DNA from: a bacterium
Lineage (GTDB): Bacteria; UBA10199; DSSB01
Reading direction: 5' to 3'
Assembly (NCBI GenBank): GCA_035281585.1
Contig: DATEDP010000117.1
Location: 1 to 54,607 of the forward strand
Length of the DNA: 54,607 nt
Made by a program: the position numbers and the translations under genes. Positions within the stretch are counted from its first letter, which is position 1. Every line of letters begins with the position of its first letter. Below, piece by piece: positions 16,469 to 24,863 of the stretch. Below the pieces are notes generated by a model. The model was not told where the DNA came from. It worked only from the letters and a program-made list of their open reading frames with translations, and did not search any database.

Positions 16469-17661
16469 GGGATTTCCGGCGCCAAGCGCAGCGCGAGGTC
16501 TTCCATTCGGAACAATTTCAAACCGTCGCAATGAACTTGGGCATCGGCCTGAAGACAAGGATAAGGTCGCAGCCCCACTGTCTTGACAAAAATCTCGATC
16601 TTCAGCCGGCGATTGCCCGGGCTTACTTGGCCGCGGCACTGGATCTTGCATCCGCTGCCCGGCACCGGCTCGAAGTGATAGCCGGGACGGCTGAGCGAAT
16701 AACCTCGGTAGAGCAAGTCGAAGCGCATCGCTTGGACGCAGGACTCGAAGACCAGGCTGCCGGGCATGCAAGGGTCGTTGCGAAAATGAGCCGGGAAAAA
16801 CCAATCGCCGGCCGAAACCTGGCTCTCGGCCGCGAGATAACCTCGTTTCCAAGGGCCGCCCCCGAGGTCGATTTCGGTCACCGCGTCGAGCAGGAGAAGG
16901 TTGCCCCGCGACAAAGTCGGCGTGCGATCATGGCTGTCGGCTTCACGGTAAGCCTCGCCCAAACATTCCGAGATCCGGCCTTCGCTCAAGGCCACCAGCT
17001 CGGCCCGGCTGAAGCTCCGTTTCGATGATGCGACCACCGGCGGAGGGATCGGCGGCAAAAGACGATGGCCCTGCCATTTTTCGGGGTCCCATTGCACGCC
17101 CTTGGCCGAAGCCAGCTCTTTCTCGCTGAAATAGCCGGCCTGGGATTTGGTCTCGAGCCGAAGCTCCTCGCCCACCAGGCAGCGGCCCGAAAAAGTGAAA
17201 ATGAGAAGGCCGCCGGCCTCCATCACCGCGTCGAGCTTCAATCGGAATTTGAGCGTCTCGCCCCGCCGCGGGATCGGACCGGCGAATTGGACCTCATGGT
17301 TCAAGAGCCGGAAAAGCTTGGCTTCCTGAAAACCGAGATCGAAGCCCAAGCCGGTCAGGATCAAGGTGCAGCCCTGGACCATTTCGCCCAACATGCCGAG
17401 CGAGGGATAGCCGTCGGCTCCCAGGTAGAATTTATCGTCGCTCAGGTCGGTTTCAAACTCGATCTGGCCTTGGCAGCTTTTGTCCCGGCGCTCGAAGTCG
17501 AGCTGAAGCACCCGGTCGAGCAGCATCAAGGGCGGCATCGGCAAGCCGGTCTTCCGCGGCATGGCGTCGAGGCCGGCGAAGGCCGGCCCGAAAATCCCCG
17601 AGACTTTGCCTCGCGAGAACTCGGCCAGCGAATCGTAGTCGATGGGCCCGAGCCGGGTCAC
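16465..17661 (-). CDS. FabA-like double dehydratase (PfaC DH-DH type)
   Basis: 398 residues from a GTG at 17661 overlapping the upstream stop (GTGA). The open frame continues further upstream but only as a shadow of that gene. Two FabA-like hotdog units lie in tandem. The second has the complete motif DWFFPAHFRNDPCMPGS with catalytic His292 and Glu306. The first has DKFYLGADGYPSLGM, where Ala82 sits at the His position, so it is probably structural. In standard PUFA synthases this DH-DH pair is part of PfaC or Pfa3 together with a KS and a chain-length factor; here it is a free-standing protein. FabA-type domains can dehydrate and isomerise 2-trans to 3-cis bonds, the step that creates methylene-interrupted cis double bonds. 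Confidence 0.85.
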   Translation of the reverse strand: MTRLGPIDYDSLAEFSRGKVSGIFGPAFAGLDAMPRKTGLPMPPLMLLDRVLQLDFERRDKSCQGQIEFETDLSDDKFYLGADGYPSLGMLGEMVQGCTLILTGLGFDLGFQEAKLFRLLNHEVQFAGPIPRRGETLKFRLKLDAVMEAGGLLIFTFSGRCLVGEELRLETKSQAGYFSEKELASAKGVQWDPEKWQGHRLLPPIPPPVVASSKRSFSRAELVALSEGRISECLGEAYREADSHDRTPTLSRGNLLLLDAVTEIDLGGGPWKRGYLAAESQVSAGDWFFPAHFRNDPCMPGSLVFESCVQAMRFDLLYRGYSLSRPGYHFEPVPGSGCKIQCRGQVSPGNRRLKIEIFVKTVGLRPYPCLQADAQVHCDGLKLFRMEDLALRLAPEIP

Positions 17662-20600
17662 AGCGGAGCTCCCAGGATCACCTCGACCGGATTGGCATCG
17701 GAGGAAGCCAGCTCGCGGACGAAGGCCTTGGCTCCGACGTCCAAGGGAATGAGCGAAATTCCGCGGCGCTTGAACTCGGCCGAGAGCGCCGGCTTCACCA
17801 TGCCGCCCTCCCAAGCTCCCCAATTGATCGACTTGACCACGCATTGGCCGGCCCGCTTCCTTTTCTCGGCCTGGGCCATCTTGTTGATCACTTCATTGCC
17901 CATCGCGTAGTCGCATTGGCCGGCATTGCCGAAGCGGGCGGCCACCGAAGAGAAGGCCACGATGAGCTTGAGCGGCTCCTTGTCGAGGGCCGAGAGGAGC
18001 TCGCTGAAGCCTAGCACCTTGGTGTCGAAGACCAGGTCGAATTGTCCCTGAGTCTTGTCCTCGATCCGCTTGTCGGCGATGACTCCGGCGCCATGGATCA
18101 GGGCGGTGATCGGCCCCCACTCCTGGCGAACCTCGGCCAAGGCCGAACGGACCAGATTGCCGGCCTGCCAGGTCCAGGAAGGGCCCTCGGTCCGGATCAG
18201 CCGCGATTCGAGGATGTCGCAAGGAAAGTATTTCACCTCGGAGCCGGCCTCGCGCAGGGCCTTCAGCGTTTGCCGGACCTCGCGGGCATTGAGGATCAGC
18301 CGGGTCTCGGTCTCCAGCTCGGCCGGCGTGATCGCCTTCCCCTCGGCTTGGGCTTTTTGAAAGAGGGCTTTCTTGAGGCCGGCTTCGTCGGAAATCGAGC
18401 GATAAGCCTCGGGCTCGACTTCCGGCACCTGGCTGCGGCCGAAGAGGACGATCTTGAGCCGGTATTTTTTGGCCAACTCGATGATGCAGGCCGCGGTCAC
18501 GCCGCGGGCGCCGCCGCTGGCCACCAAGACCGAGTTTTGATCGAGGGCCAGGGGCAGGCCCGAAACCTCGTTCTGCTCGCGGGGCACGACGGTCAGCCGT
18601 CTTCCGTCGAGCGGCAAGCCGATCTCGACCTCGCCGCCGCCCTGGAAAATTTCTTGGAGGATCTCCGAGGCCGCGGTTTCGGGCGAGATGCTCGCGATCG
18701 GGAGATCGATGGCCTTGCAGTAAACGCCGCTCCATTCCCGGGCCAGGGTCTTGGCCAGACCGGCCAAACCGCCCTTGGCCGCCGAGATCGGATCGAGACC
18801 CTGAAAACCGAAGTGGCCGCCGGTATCCTGGACGGTGACGAACCAGGCGCCGCCCTTGGCCGCCGCATCGCGCAAGGCCGGCCCGACTTTTTTGGCGATC
18901 CGGAAGGCTTCCTTGTTGATCTTGGCGGCCGAGTAAAAATTCGGCGCCGAGCGAAGCCCGCCCATGTAAATCAGGCCGCCCCAAGCGCCCTGCTCGTCGA
19001 TTTGATCCTCGCCTTCGACCAAGTGGGCCGGGAAACCTGCTTGGATCAAGCGCTCGCGGACGACCTCGCCGATGCCCCCGCCGTCCGAGACCACCAAAAT
19101 TTCACGGTTCGGAGCCAGGGTGACGTGGGAATGGCTCTGGGTGGAAACCAGCTCGACACCGAAGCGGCCGATCGCGGCCGCCGGCGCCGGCGCGGGTTCC
19201 ACCGCCACCGGGATTTCGGCGGTTCGTGGCGGCGGGGACGTCGGCGTGGACGGCGCCGGCTCACCGGCGGAAACCGCCGGCGAGCCTTCAAGACCGGCGC
19301 CGCTACGCATGAAACTTATGATCTGCCCGATGGTTTGCAGAGCCACCAATTGCTCGATCCCGACCTCCGGCAAATGGGCGGCCCGGTCTTTGATCGCGCT
19401 GAAGATCTCGACCCGCTTGATCGAGTCGATGCCGAGGTCGGCCTCGAGGTGCATGTCGGCGCCCAGCATCTCGGTCGGGTAGCCGGTCTTCTCGGACACC
19501 ACCTCGTAGAGCAAGGCGGTGAGAGAGGCGGCCGCCTCCTCCAAAACTTCCGCTGGGGGCGGCGCCACGCCCGCCGAGGCGGCGGGGATTTCCGGGGCGA
19601 TCGGAGTCTCCGCCGGCGGCGGGCTGGCCGGCGCGACTGCCGGCCCCTTTTCCATGAACTCGATGATTTGGCCCATGGTCTGCAGGGCCACCAGCTGCTC
19701 GATGCCGACTTCGGGCAGATGGGGAACCCGGTCGCGGATCGTGCTGAAAATCTCGACTCGCTTGATCGAGTCGATGCCGAGGTCGGCCTCGAGGTGCATG
19801 TCGGCGCCGAGCATCTCCGTCGGGTAGCCGGTCTTTTCCGACACCACCTGGTAGAGCAAGCCCTTCAAGGCCGTCAGCTCTTGAGCGCTGGGCCGCGGCA
19901 GCTCGGTCGGCTTCGCCGGCGCTTCTTCCTGAGCTTTGAGGACCGTCAAGACTGGGGCTGAGACCGGAGCCTTGGGCCCGGTGCGGAAGGATGGCGCCGC
20001 CGGCATCGGCCGCGGAGCGTCGGCTTCGGCGCCGGCCGCCAAAGCCACCGGAATGGGCATTTCAGCCGGCTTCGGCAGGACGTGGACATTGTCGCGAGCC
20101 GCCGTCTCCGGAACCGGATATTTTTTCTTGTGGGTCGAGGAGTCGAGCAGGATCGTGGTCGGCGTCATTTCGAAGCCCTCGAGCGCGGCCAGCTCCCGAT
20201 CGTCCAGCCGTTGCCAAGCCAATTCGAGACCGGCCGCAGCCAGCTTAGCCAGGCCGTGGGTCAAGGCGACCATGCCTTCCTGGCCCTTCTGGTCGAAGGA
20301 CAGCGAAAGGATCTCCTCGCCGGGCAAACACTCCTCGACCAAGCGCGACAAAGTCGAGCCGGGGCCGACCTCGAGAAAAACGTTGGCGCCGGCGCGGCGC
20401 ATGGCCCCGACTTCTTCGCAGAACCGAACCGGATTGGCCAAGTGATCGGCCAAGCGCCGGCGAATCGAGGCGAGATCCTCGGGATAAGGCTCGGCGCCCT
20501 GGTTCGAGTAAACCGGCAGGCTCGGCGGCCTCATCTCCGATTTCTGCAAGAAGTCCCCGAAGCTCTTGGCGGCTCCGCTGACCAAGGGCGAGTGAAAGGC

Positions 20601-22922
20601 CGTGCTGACGTTGAGCCGAGTCACCTTGACGCCGGCCGCCTCGAGCAAGGCTTGAACCCGGTGAATCTCGCCTTCCTCGCCCGACAGGATTTGCTGCCGG
20701 GGAGCGTTGAGGTTGGCGAGGATCGCCGAGCTTTGCCATTCCTCGAGCCGCCGCTTCAAGGCCTCGGTCTCTTCGGCCACCGCCAGCATCGCGCCGCGGC
20801 TCTCACTGGCCTGGGCCATCGCCTCGCCCCGGTGGCGGGCGGCGCTGAGGAAGCCCGCCAAGTCGAAGACGCCGGCGGCGTAGAGCGCGGTCAGCTCGCC
20901 GAAGCTGTGGCCGCCCATCATGTCCGGCTTCACCCCCAGCCCGACCAGAGCCTGATAAAGCGCGGCCGAGGTCGCGCCGATCGCCGGCTGGGCCCATTCA
21001 GTGGCGGTGAGCCGGGCCCGCTGCCGCTGGCGGGCCTCTTCCGAAAAGACCGGCCGCGGAAAGACCACTTCGCTCAAGCGAGCGTTCCAGCCTTGGGTCA
21101 GAGCATCGATCCGATCCCAGAAGCGGCCGACCTCCTCGAGGTGCATCGCCCAATCCCCGCCCATGCCCAGGGATTGGCTGCCTTGGCCGGAGAAAAGCAT
21201 CGCGACCTTGGCCGGCTTGAAGCCCGGCCGGAAATAGATCCCCTGAGGCGGCAGCCAGAGCGCGGCCTCGCTCTTCTCCAAATGGCCGATGGCTTGATCG
21301 AGCCGGGCCCTCAGCTCGGCCTGGCTCCTCGCCACCACTGCGAGACGAAAATCCTCGCCGGCCCGAAAATCCCGGTGGCTGGCCTTGGCGGTGGCGAACA
21401 AGGAGGCGCCGGCCTCGACTTGAGCCCGCAGCGCCCGAAGCGTCTCCAGCAGCCCGGCCCGGCTGCCGGCCGAAGCCAAGACGGCCTCGGCGCCGTGGCG
21501 ATCGAGGCGGGGCGGCCGATGCTCCCCGCGATACTCTTCGAGGGTCAGGTGATAATTGGTCCCGCCAAAACCGAAGGAGCTGAGCGAGGCCCGGCGCGGA
21601 TGGTCGGCCCCGTGAATCCAGGGCCTCGACTCGCTGTTGATGTAAAGGGGTCCCCTTTCCCAATCGATGGCCGGGGTCGGCTCCTCGACATTGATCGTCG
21701 GAGGCAGGACCTTGTGATGGAGAGCGAGAATTGCCTTGATCAAGCTGGCCGCTCCGGCCGCTCCGGCGGTGTGGCCGATCTGGGACTTCACCGAACCGAT
21801 GGCGCACCAGCCGGGATCGGCCCGCCCCGATTCCGAGAACACTTCGCTGAGCGCCTTGAGCTCGGCGGCGTCGCCGGCCCGCGTTCCGGTGCCGTGAGCT
21901 TCGACCAATCCGACCGTCTCGGGCCCGTAGCCGGCATGCTGGTAGCAGCGCCTGAGCGCCCGCTTTTGCCCTTCGGGCTCGGGGGCATAGATGCTCTTGC
22001 CCCTGCCGTCGCTGGAGGTGCCGAGCCCACGCAGCACCGCATAGATCTTATTGCCGTCGCGCTCGGCGTCGGAGAGGCGGCGGAGCGCGACCAAACCCAG
22101 ACCTTCGCCCATCATCATGCCGTCGCAGCGGGCGTCGAAGGGCCGGCTGACCCCGCCGAAGGAAAGCGCGCCGGTCTTGCAGAAGCACATATAGACCATC
22201 GGGGTGCTGGTGGTCTGGACCCCGCCGGTCACCACCAAGTCGGAATCGCCGGTCCAGAGCTCGCGCATCGCCAGGTTGATCGCCGAAAGCGAGCTGGCGC
22301 AGGCGGCGTCGATGACGCAATTGGTGCCGTGGAGATCGAAGCGGTTGGCGATCCGCCCGGCCACGACGTTTTGCAGGACTCCGGGGAAGGAGTTCTCCTG
22401 CATCGGCGGCGAATATTTGAGCCGCCCGGCATTGACCTTGGCGATCTGCTCATCGCTCAGGCCGGCTTCCTTCATCGCCTTGACCCAGAGCGGGATGGCT
22501 TGGGTCACGGCCAGCTCGATCAAGTGCGGGGCCGCCATCGAATAGCCGAGGATGACCGAGACCCGCTCGCGGTCGAGCGAATGGAATTCTTCGCCGAAAG
22601 CGTTGTCGAAGAGCATCTTGGCCGCGACCAAGGCGAGCAATTGGCCGGAGTCGGTGCTCTGCAGCACGTTGGGCGGCATGCCGAATTTCATGTAGTCGAA
22701 GGCGACCTCGGGGATGATCCCGCCCTTCTTGGCGTAGACCTTTTCGGGCGCCCGCGGGTCGGCGTCGTAGAAATCCTCGATCAACCAATGGGACCGCGGA
22801 ATGTCGCCGATCAAATCCTTGCCCCGCTTCAAGTTCTCGAAAAACCGCTCGACGTCGATCGAGCCCGGGTAAATGCAGGAAAGACCGACCACGGCAATCG
22901 GTTCCAAGGGAGCGCGTTTCAT
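17658..22922 (-). CDS. pfaA: Pfa-like iterative fatty acid/polyketide synthase, KS-AT-ACP-ACP-KR
   Basis: 1754 residues from the ATG at 22922, overlapping the pfaD stop by 4 bases. Domains in order: ketosynthase (1-460; Cys208 in DAACASS, His in EAHGTGT and in SQIGHTAG); malonyl-type acyltransferase (560-870; Ser673 in GHSFGE); two ACPs (Ser1052 and Ser1167 in LGIDSIKRVE, separated by Ala/Pro linkers); ketoreductase with structural part (1240-1750; SGGARGVT near 1468, Tyr1672 in QCDYAMGN). The layout and the ACP motif are those of PfaA of omega-3 PUFA synthases, but usual PfaA has four or more ACPs and often a C-terminal dehydratase. It elongates malonyl units on its ACPs and reduces the keto group. 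The ACPs need a phosphopantetheinyl transferase encoded elsewhere. Product unknown. Confidence 0.92.
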   Translation of the reverse strand: MKRAPLEPIAVVGLSCIYPGSIDVERFFENLKRGKDLIGDIPRSHWLIEDFYDADPRAPEKVYAKKGGIIPEVAFDYMKFGMPPNVLQSTDSGQLLALVAAKMLFDNAFGEEFHSLDRERVSVILGYSMAAPHLIELAVTQAIPLWVKAMKEAGLSDEQIAKVNAGRLKYSPPMQENSFPGVLQNVVAGRIANRFDLHGTNCVIDAACASSLSAINLAMRELWTGDSDLVVTGGVQTTSTPMVYMCFCKTGALSFGGVSRPFDARCDGMMMGEGLGLVALRRLSDAERDGNKIYAVLRGLGTSSDGRGKSIYAPEPEGQKRALRRCYQHAGYGPETVGLVEAHGTGTRAGDAAELKALSEVFSESGRADPGWCAIGSVKSQIGHTAGAAGAASLIKAILALHHKVLPPTINVEEPTPAIDWERGPLYINSESRPWIHGADHPRRASLSSFGFGGTNYHLTLEEYRGEHRPPRLDRHGAEAVLASAGSRAGLLETLRALRAQVEAGASLFATAKASHRDFRAGEDFRLAVVARSQAELRARLDQAIGHLEKSEAALWLPPQGIYFRPGFKPAKVAMLFSGQGSQSLGMGGDWAMHLEEVGRFWDRIDALTQGWNARLSEVVFPRPVFSEEARQRQRARLTATEWAQPAIGATSAALYQALVGLGVKPDMMGGHSFGELTALYAAGVFDLAGFLSAARHRGEAMAQASESRGAMLAVAEETEALKRRLEEWQSSAILANLNAPRQQILSGEEGEIHRVQALLEAAGVKVTRLNVSTAFHSPLVSGAAKSFGDFLQKSEMRPPSLPVYSNQGAEPYPEDLASIRRRLADHLANPVRFCEEVGAMRRAGANVFLEVGPGSTLSRLVEECLPGEEILSLSFDQKGQEGMVALTHGLAKLAAAGLELAWQRLDDRELAALEGFEMTPTTILLDSSTHKKKYPVPETAARDNVHVLPKPAEMPIPVALAAGAEADAPRPMPAAPSFRTGPKAPVSAPVLTVLKAQEEAPAKPTELPRPSAQELTALKGLLYQVVSEKTGYPTEMLGADMHLEADLGIDSIKRVEIFSTIRDRVPHLPEVGIEQLVALQTMGQIIEFMEKGPAVAPASPPPAETPIAPEIPAASAGVAPPPAEVLEEAAASLTALLYEVVSEKTGYPTEMLGADMHLEADLGIDSIKRVEIFSAIKDRAAHLPEVGIEQLVALQTIGQIISFMRSGAGLEGSPAVSAGEPAPSTPTSPPPRTAEIPVAVEPAPAPAAAIGRFGVELVSTQSHSHVTLAPNREILVVSDGGGIGEVVRERLIQAGFPAHLVEGEDQIDEQGAWGGLIYMGGLRSAPNFYSAAKINKEAFRIAKKVGPALRDAAAKGGAWFVTVQDTGGHFGFQGLDPISAAKGGLAGLAKTLAREWSGVYCKAIDLPIASISPETAASEILQEIFQGGGEVEIGLPLDGRRLTVVPREQNEVSGLPLALDQNSVLVASGGARGVTAACIIELAKKYRLKIVLFGRSQVPEVEPEAYRSISDEAGLKKALFQKAQAEGKAITPAELETETRLILNAREVRQTLKALREAGSEVKYFPCDILESRLIRTEGPSWTWQAGNLVRSALAEVRQEWGPITALIHGAGVIADKRIEDKTQGQFDLVFDTKVLGFSELLSALDKEPLKLIVAFSSVAARFGNAGQCDYAMGNEVINKMAQAEKRKRAGQCVVKSINWGAWEGGMVKPALSAEFKRRGISLIPLDVGAKAFVRELASSDANPVEVILGAPL
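19321..19862 (-). repeat. Tandem ACP-coding repeat (two 197-base units)
   Basis: The segments 19321-19517 and 19666-19862 encode the two ACPs and are closely alike in DNA and protein, differing mainly at third positions and a few residues. They are separated by a 148-base Pro/Ala linker. This is the typical tandem ACP array of PUFA synthases, reduced to two units; the likeness suggests recent duplication or gene conversion. Confidence 0.85.
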
Positions 22923-24583
22923 GAAGTCACCTCTAGTTTTCGGGGTCGGAAATCGAAGGCCGAGCCGGCCGGCTCGAGGCCGAAGCTGCGAAATTGCTGG
23001 GCCCGAGTCACGGCGGTGGCGCCTTCCATCAAGTTCAAGGCGATCTGAACGACGCCGCGGTTGGCCGGCGATTCCAAAAAGGAGCCGCGGGCCCATTCGT
23101 TGAAGGCGCCTTGGGCCGGGCCGCACCAAAGCTGGTAGTCGCCCTTCCGCGAAGCCTCGCCTTGAATCGCCCAGCGGCTGCCCATCCCCAAGTACCAGCG
23201 GAAGACCAAGGCCATCCGATGCTTGGGATCGCGCTCGGCCCGCTCGACTTGGCGCGGATCGCGGCCCTCGAAGAAGTCCCGGGTGCTCTGCCAGATATTC
23301 TCGAAGCTGTCGCGGAGGATGTCGCGCTCGACCTTTTCGCGCTCTTCCGGCGCGATGGCCTCATAGGAATCGTGGGCTCGATAGAGCTCGAAGAGCTTTT
23401 GGGCCCGGAGCGGCCACATCGTGCCCTTCTTCAGGACCTGGACCTTGACGCCCATCTCGAACATGTCGGCCGCCGGCGCCATCGCCACGTCGGTCACCGC
23501 CGCCTCGGCCAGCAGGGCTCGGGCCAAATCGGAAGTTCCCGATTCGACGGCGCACTGGTTGATCGAGCCGGTGAGCACGAAGCTGGCTCCCAGCGCGAAA
23601 GCCGCCGCCACCGCGGCCGGAGTTCCCAAACCGCCGGCGGCGCCGACCCGGACCGGCTCGGCGTAGGAATGAAGCCGTCCCAGCTGGTCGCGAAGCTCGG
23701 CGATGCTCCGAAAGATGGCGCTCAGGGGGCGATTGTCGGTATGGCCGCCGGAATCGGCCTCGACGATGATGTCGCTGGCCACCGAAACCCGCGAGGCCAG
23801 CTTGAACTCCTGCTCGCTCAACTTCCCCTCATGAAAGAGGCTGGCCAGCAGCTGGGGCGGCGCCGGACTCATGAAGGGCCCGGCCACTTCGGCCCGCGAA
23901 ATTTTGGCGAAGAGAAAATTCCGCCGGAGCACCGTCCCGCCGGGTCCGGGCCTGAGGCCGGTGGCCGAATAACGCACGGCCGCCGGCGAGAGCTTCATGA
24001 AGGCCGAAGCATCGGCCCGGCGCACGCCGGTTTTGAGGAAGAGGTCGACGGTCGCCTCTTCGAAGGCCGGATCGTCGATCGAATGGATCAGATTGACGCC
24101 GAAGGGGAGGTCCTGACCCTTCAGTTCCCGGCGAATCTCTTGGATCGCGGCTTCGACCCGCTCGAGGCTTAGGCCGGCGCTGCCGAAGAATCCCATCATG
24201 CCGGAGCGAGCCATCGCCGCCACCAAGCGGGCGGTCGCGATTCCGTTGGCCATGGCGCCGGAGAGATATGGAAAGCGCAGGCCGTGGGCCAGCCGAAAGG
24301 ACTCGTCGCCCAGCCACTCCGGATACATCGCCGGCAAGACGGCCCAAAGCGGAAAAGCCGCGGCGCTTTCGCGCGGTGAAAAACTGCCGCCGAAGCCGAG
24401 GCCCAAGGCACCGGTCTCGGGATTCTGAATAATGTGGGTTATCTCGCGGAACCGTTCCGAAGCTGCCGCAATTTGCGGCGTCATGAATATGGGAGCCTCG
24501 CTCCCTGGAGTCCACCAACCGATGGGCCCCTGCCCCCGCGACACATGAGCTTCGCCCTCCCACCCGAAACTGGGAACGCTCAT
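22919..24583 (-). CDS. pfaD: PfaD-type enoyl reductase (FMN-dependent, 2-nitropropane dioxygenase fold)
   Basis: 554 residues from the ATG at 24583. An open frame extends upstream without family similarity. It belongs to the PfaD/FabK-like TIM-barrel flavoenzymes that reduce enoyl intermediates in PUFA and related synthases. Visible marks are FGSAGLSLERVEAAIQEI near 140, GVNLIHSIDDP near 165, VEADSGGHTDNRP near 275, the FMN-phosphate segment VGAAGGLGTPAAVAAAF near 305 and TGSINQCAVESGTSD near 330. The characteristic PfaD C-terminus is present, with a helix-rich QVLKKGTMWPLRAQKLFELY block and the WYLGMGSRWA region. First gene of the minus-strand operon; stop overlaps the pfaA start (ATGA). About 280 bases separate it from the divergent carboxyltransferase gene. 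Confidence 0.95.
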   Translation of the reverse strand: MSVPSFGWEGEAHVSRGQGPIGWWTPGSEAPIFMTPQIAAASERFREITHIIQNPETGALGLGFGGSFSPRESAAAFPLWAVLPAMYPEWLGDESFRLAHGLRFPYLSGAMANGIATARLVAAMARSGMMGFFGSAGLSLERVEAAIQEIRRELKGQDLPFGVNLIHSIDDPAFEEATVDLFLKTGVRRADASAFMKLSPAAVRYSATGLRPGPGGTVLRRNFLFAKISRAEVAGPFMSPAPPQLLASLFHEGKLSEQEFKLASRVSVASDIIVEADSGGHTDNRPLSAIFRSIAELRDQLGRLHSYAEPVRVGAAGGLGTPAAVAAAFALGASFVLTGSINQCAVESGTSDLARALLAEAAVTDVAMAPAADMFEMGVKVQVLKKGTMWPLRAQKLFELYRAHDSYEAIAPEEREKVERDILRDSFENIWQSTRDFFEGRDPRQVERAERDPKHRMALVFRWYLGMGSRWAIQGEASRKGDYQLWCGPAQGAFNEWARGSFLESPANRGVVQIALNLMEGATAVTRAQQFRSFGLEPAGSAFDFRPRKLEVTS

Positions 24584-24718
24584 TGCCTGCCCCCTCCCTG
24601 AGAACCAAAGATGAGATCCACTGCTTGGACGGGAACTAGAAGTGCAATCTCCGTGCCTCTCCAAAAGTGAAAAATCCCCAGAGAATCCTCGGTCTTGAAA
24701 TGAACTCAGATGTCAGTT

Positions 24719-24731
24719 TGATAAATTATCA
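24719..24731. promoter_or_regulatory. Perfect 13-bp palindrome between divergent lipid operons
   Basis: TGATAA-A-TTATCA lies almost midway between pfaD (start 24583) and the carboxyltransferase gene (start 24864), in the only AT-rich part of the spacer. On the minus strand it offers GATAAT, a near-consensus -10. A TTGAAA at 24695-24700 could serve the plus strand with an over-long 19-base spacer. Candidate shared operator. Confidence 0.5.
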
Positions 24732-24830
24732 CCAAAATCGTCATTTTATTGACTCGAATGCCCTCGGATCCTGGCCGGCTTCAAGGAAATCGCTGGAGGA
24801 ATCATCTTGGTTAAGAAATTGCACCCATGA

Positions 24831-24854
24831 CCCCTTGGGGGACCCAAAGGGTCC
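24831..24854 (+). promoter_or_regulatory. Adjacent palindromes in the leader of the acetyl-CoA-type carboxyltransferase
   Basis: CCCCTTGGGG (24831-24840) abuts GGACCC-AAA-GGGTCC (24840-24854). A G7 run (24854 onward) and the ATG at 24864 follow at once. The second is a 6-bp perfect stem with a 3-base loop directly before the G-rich ribosome site. Translational or transcript-stability control is possible. Confidence 0.4.
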
Positions 24855-24863
24855 GGGGGGGCC

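Noticed and set aside
20082..23048. 988-codon open frame on the plus strand opposite the KS-AT-ACP-KR gene
   Set aside because: It is a GC-driven antisense shadow with no domain pattern. The minus-strand frame has intact KS, AT, ACP and KR motifs. The same applies to other long antisense frames, such as 5301-6866, 15188-16534 and 18042-19961.
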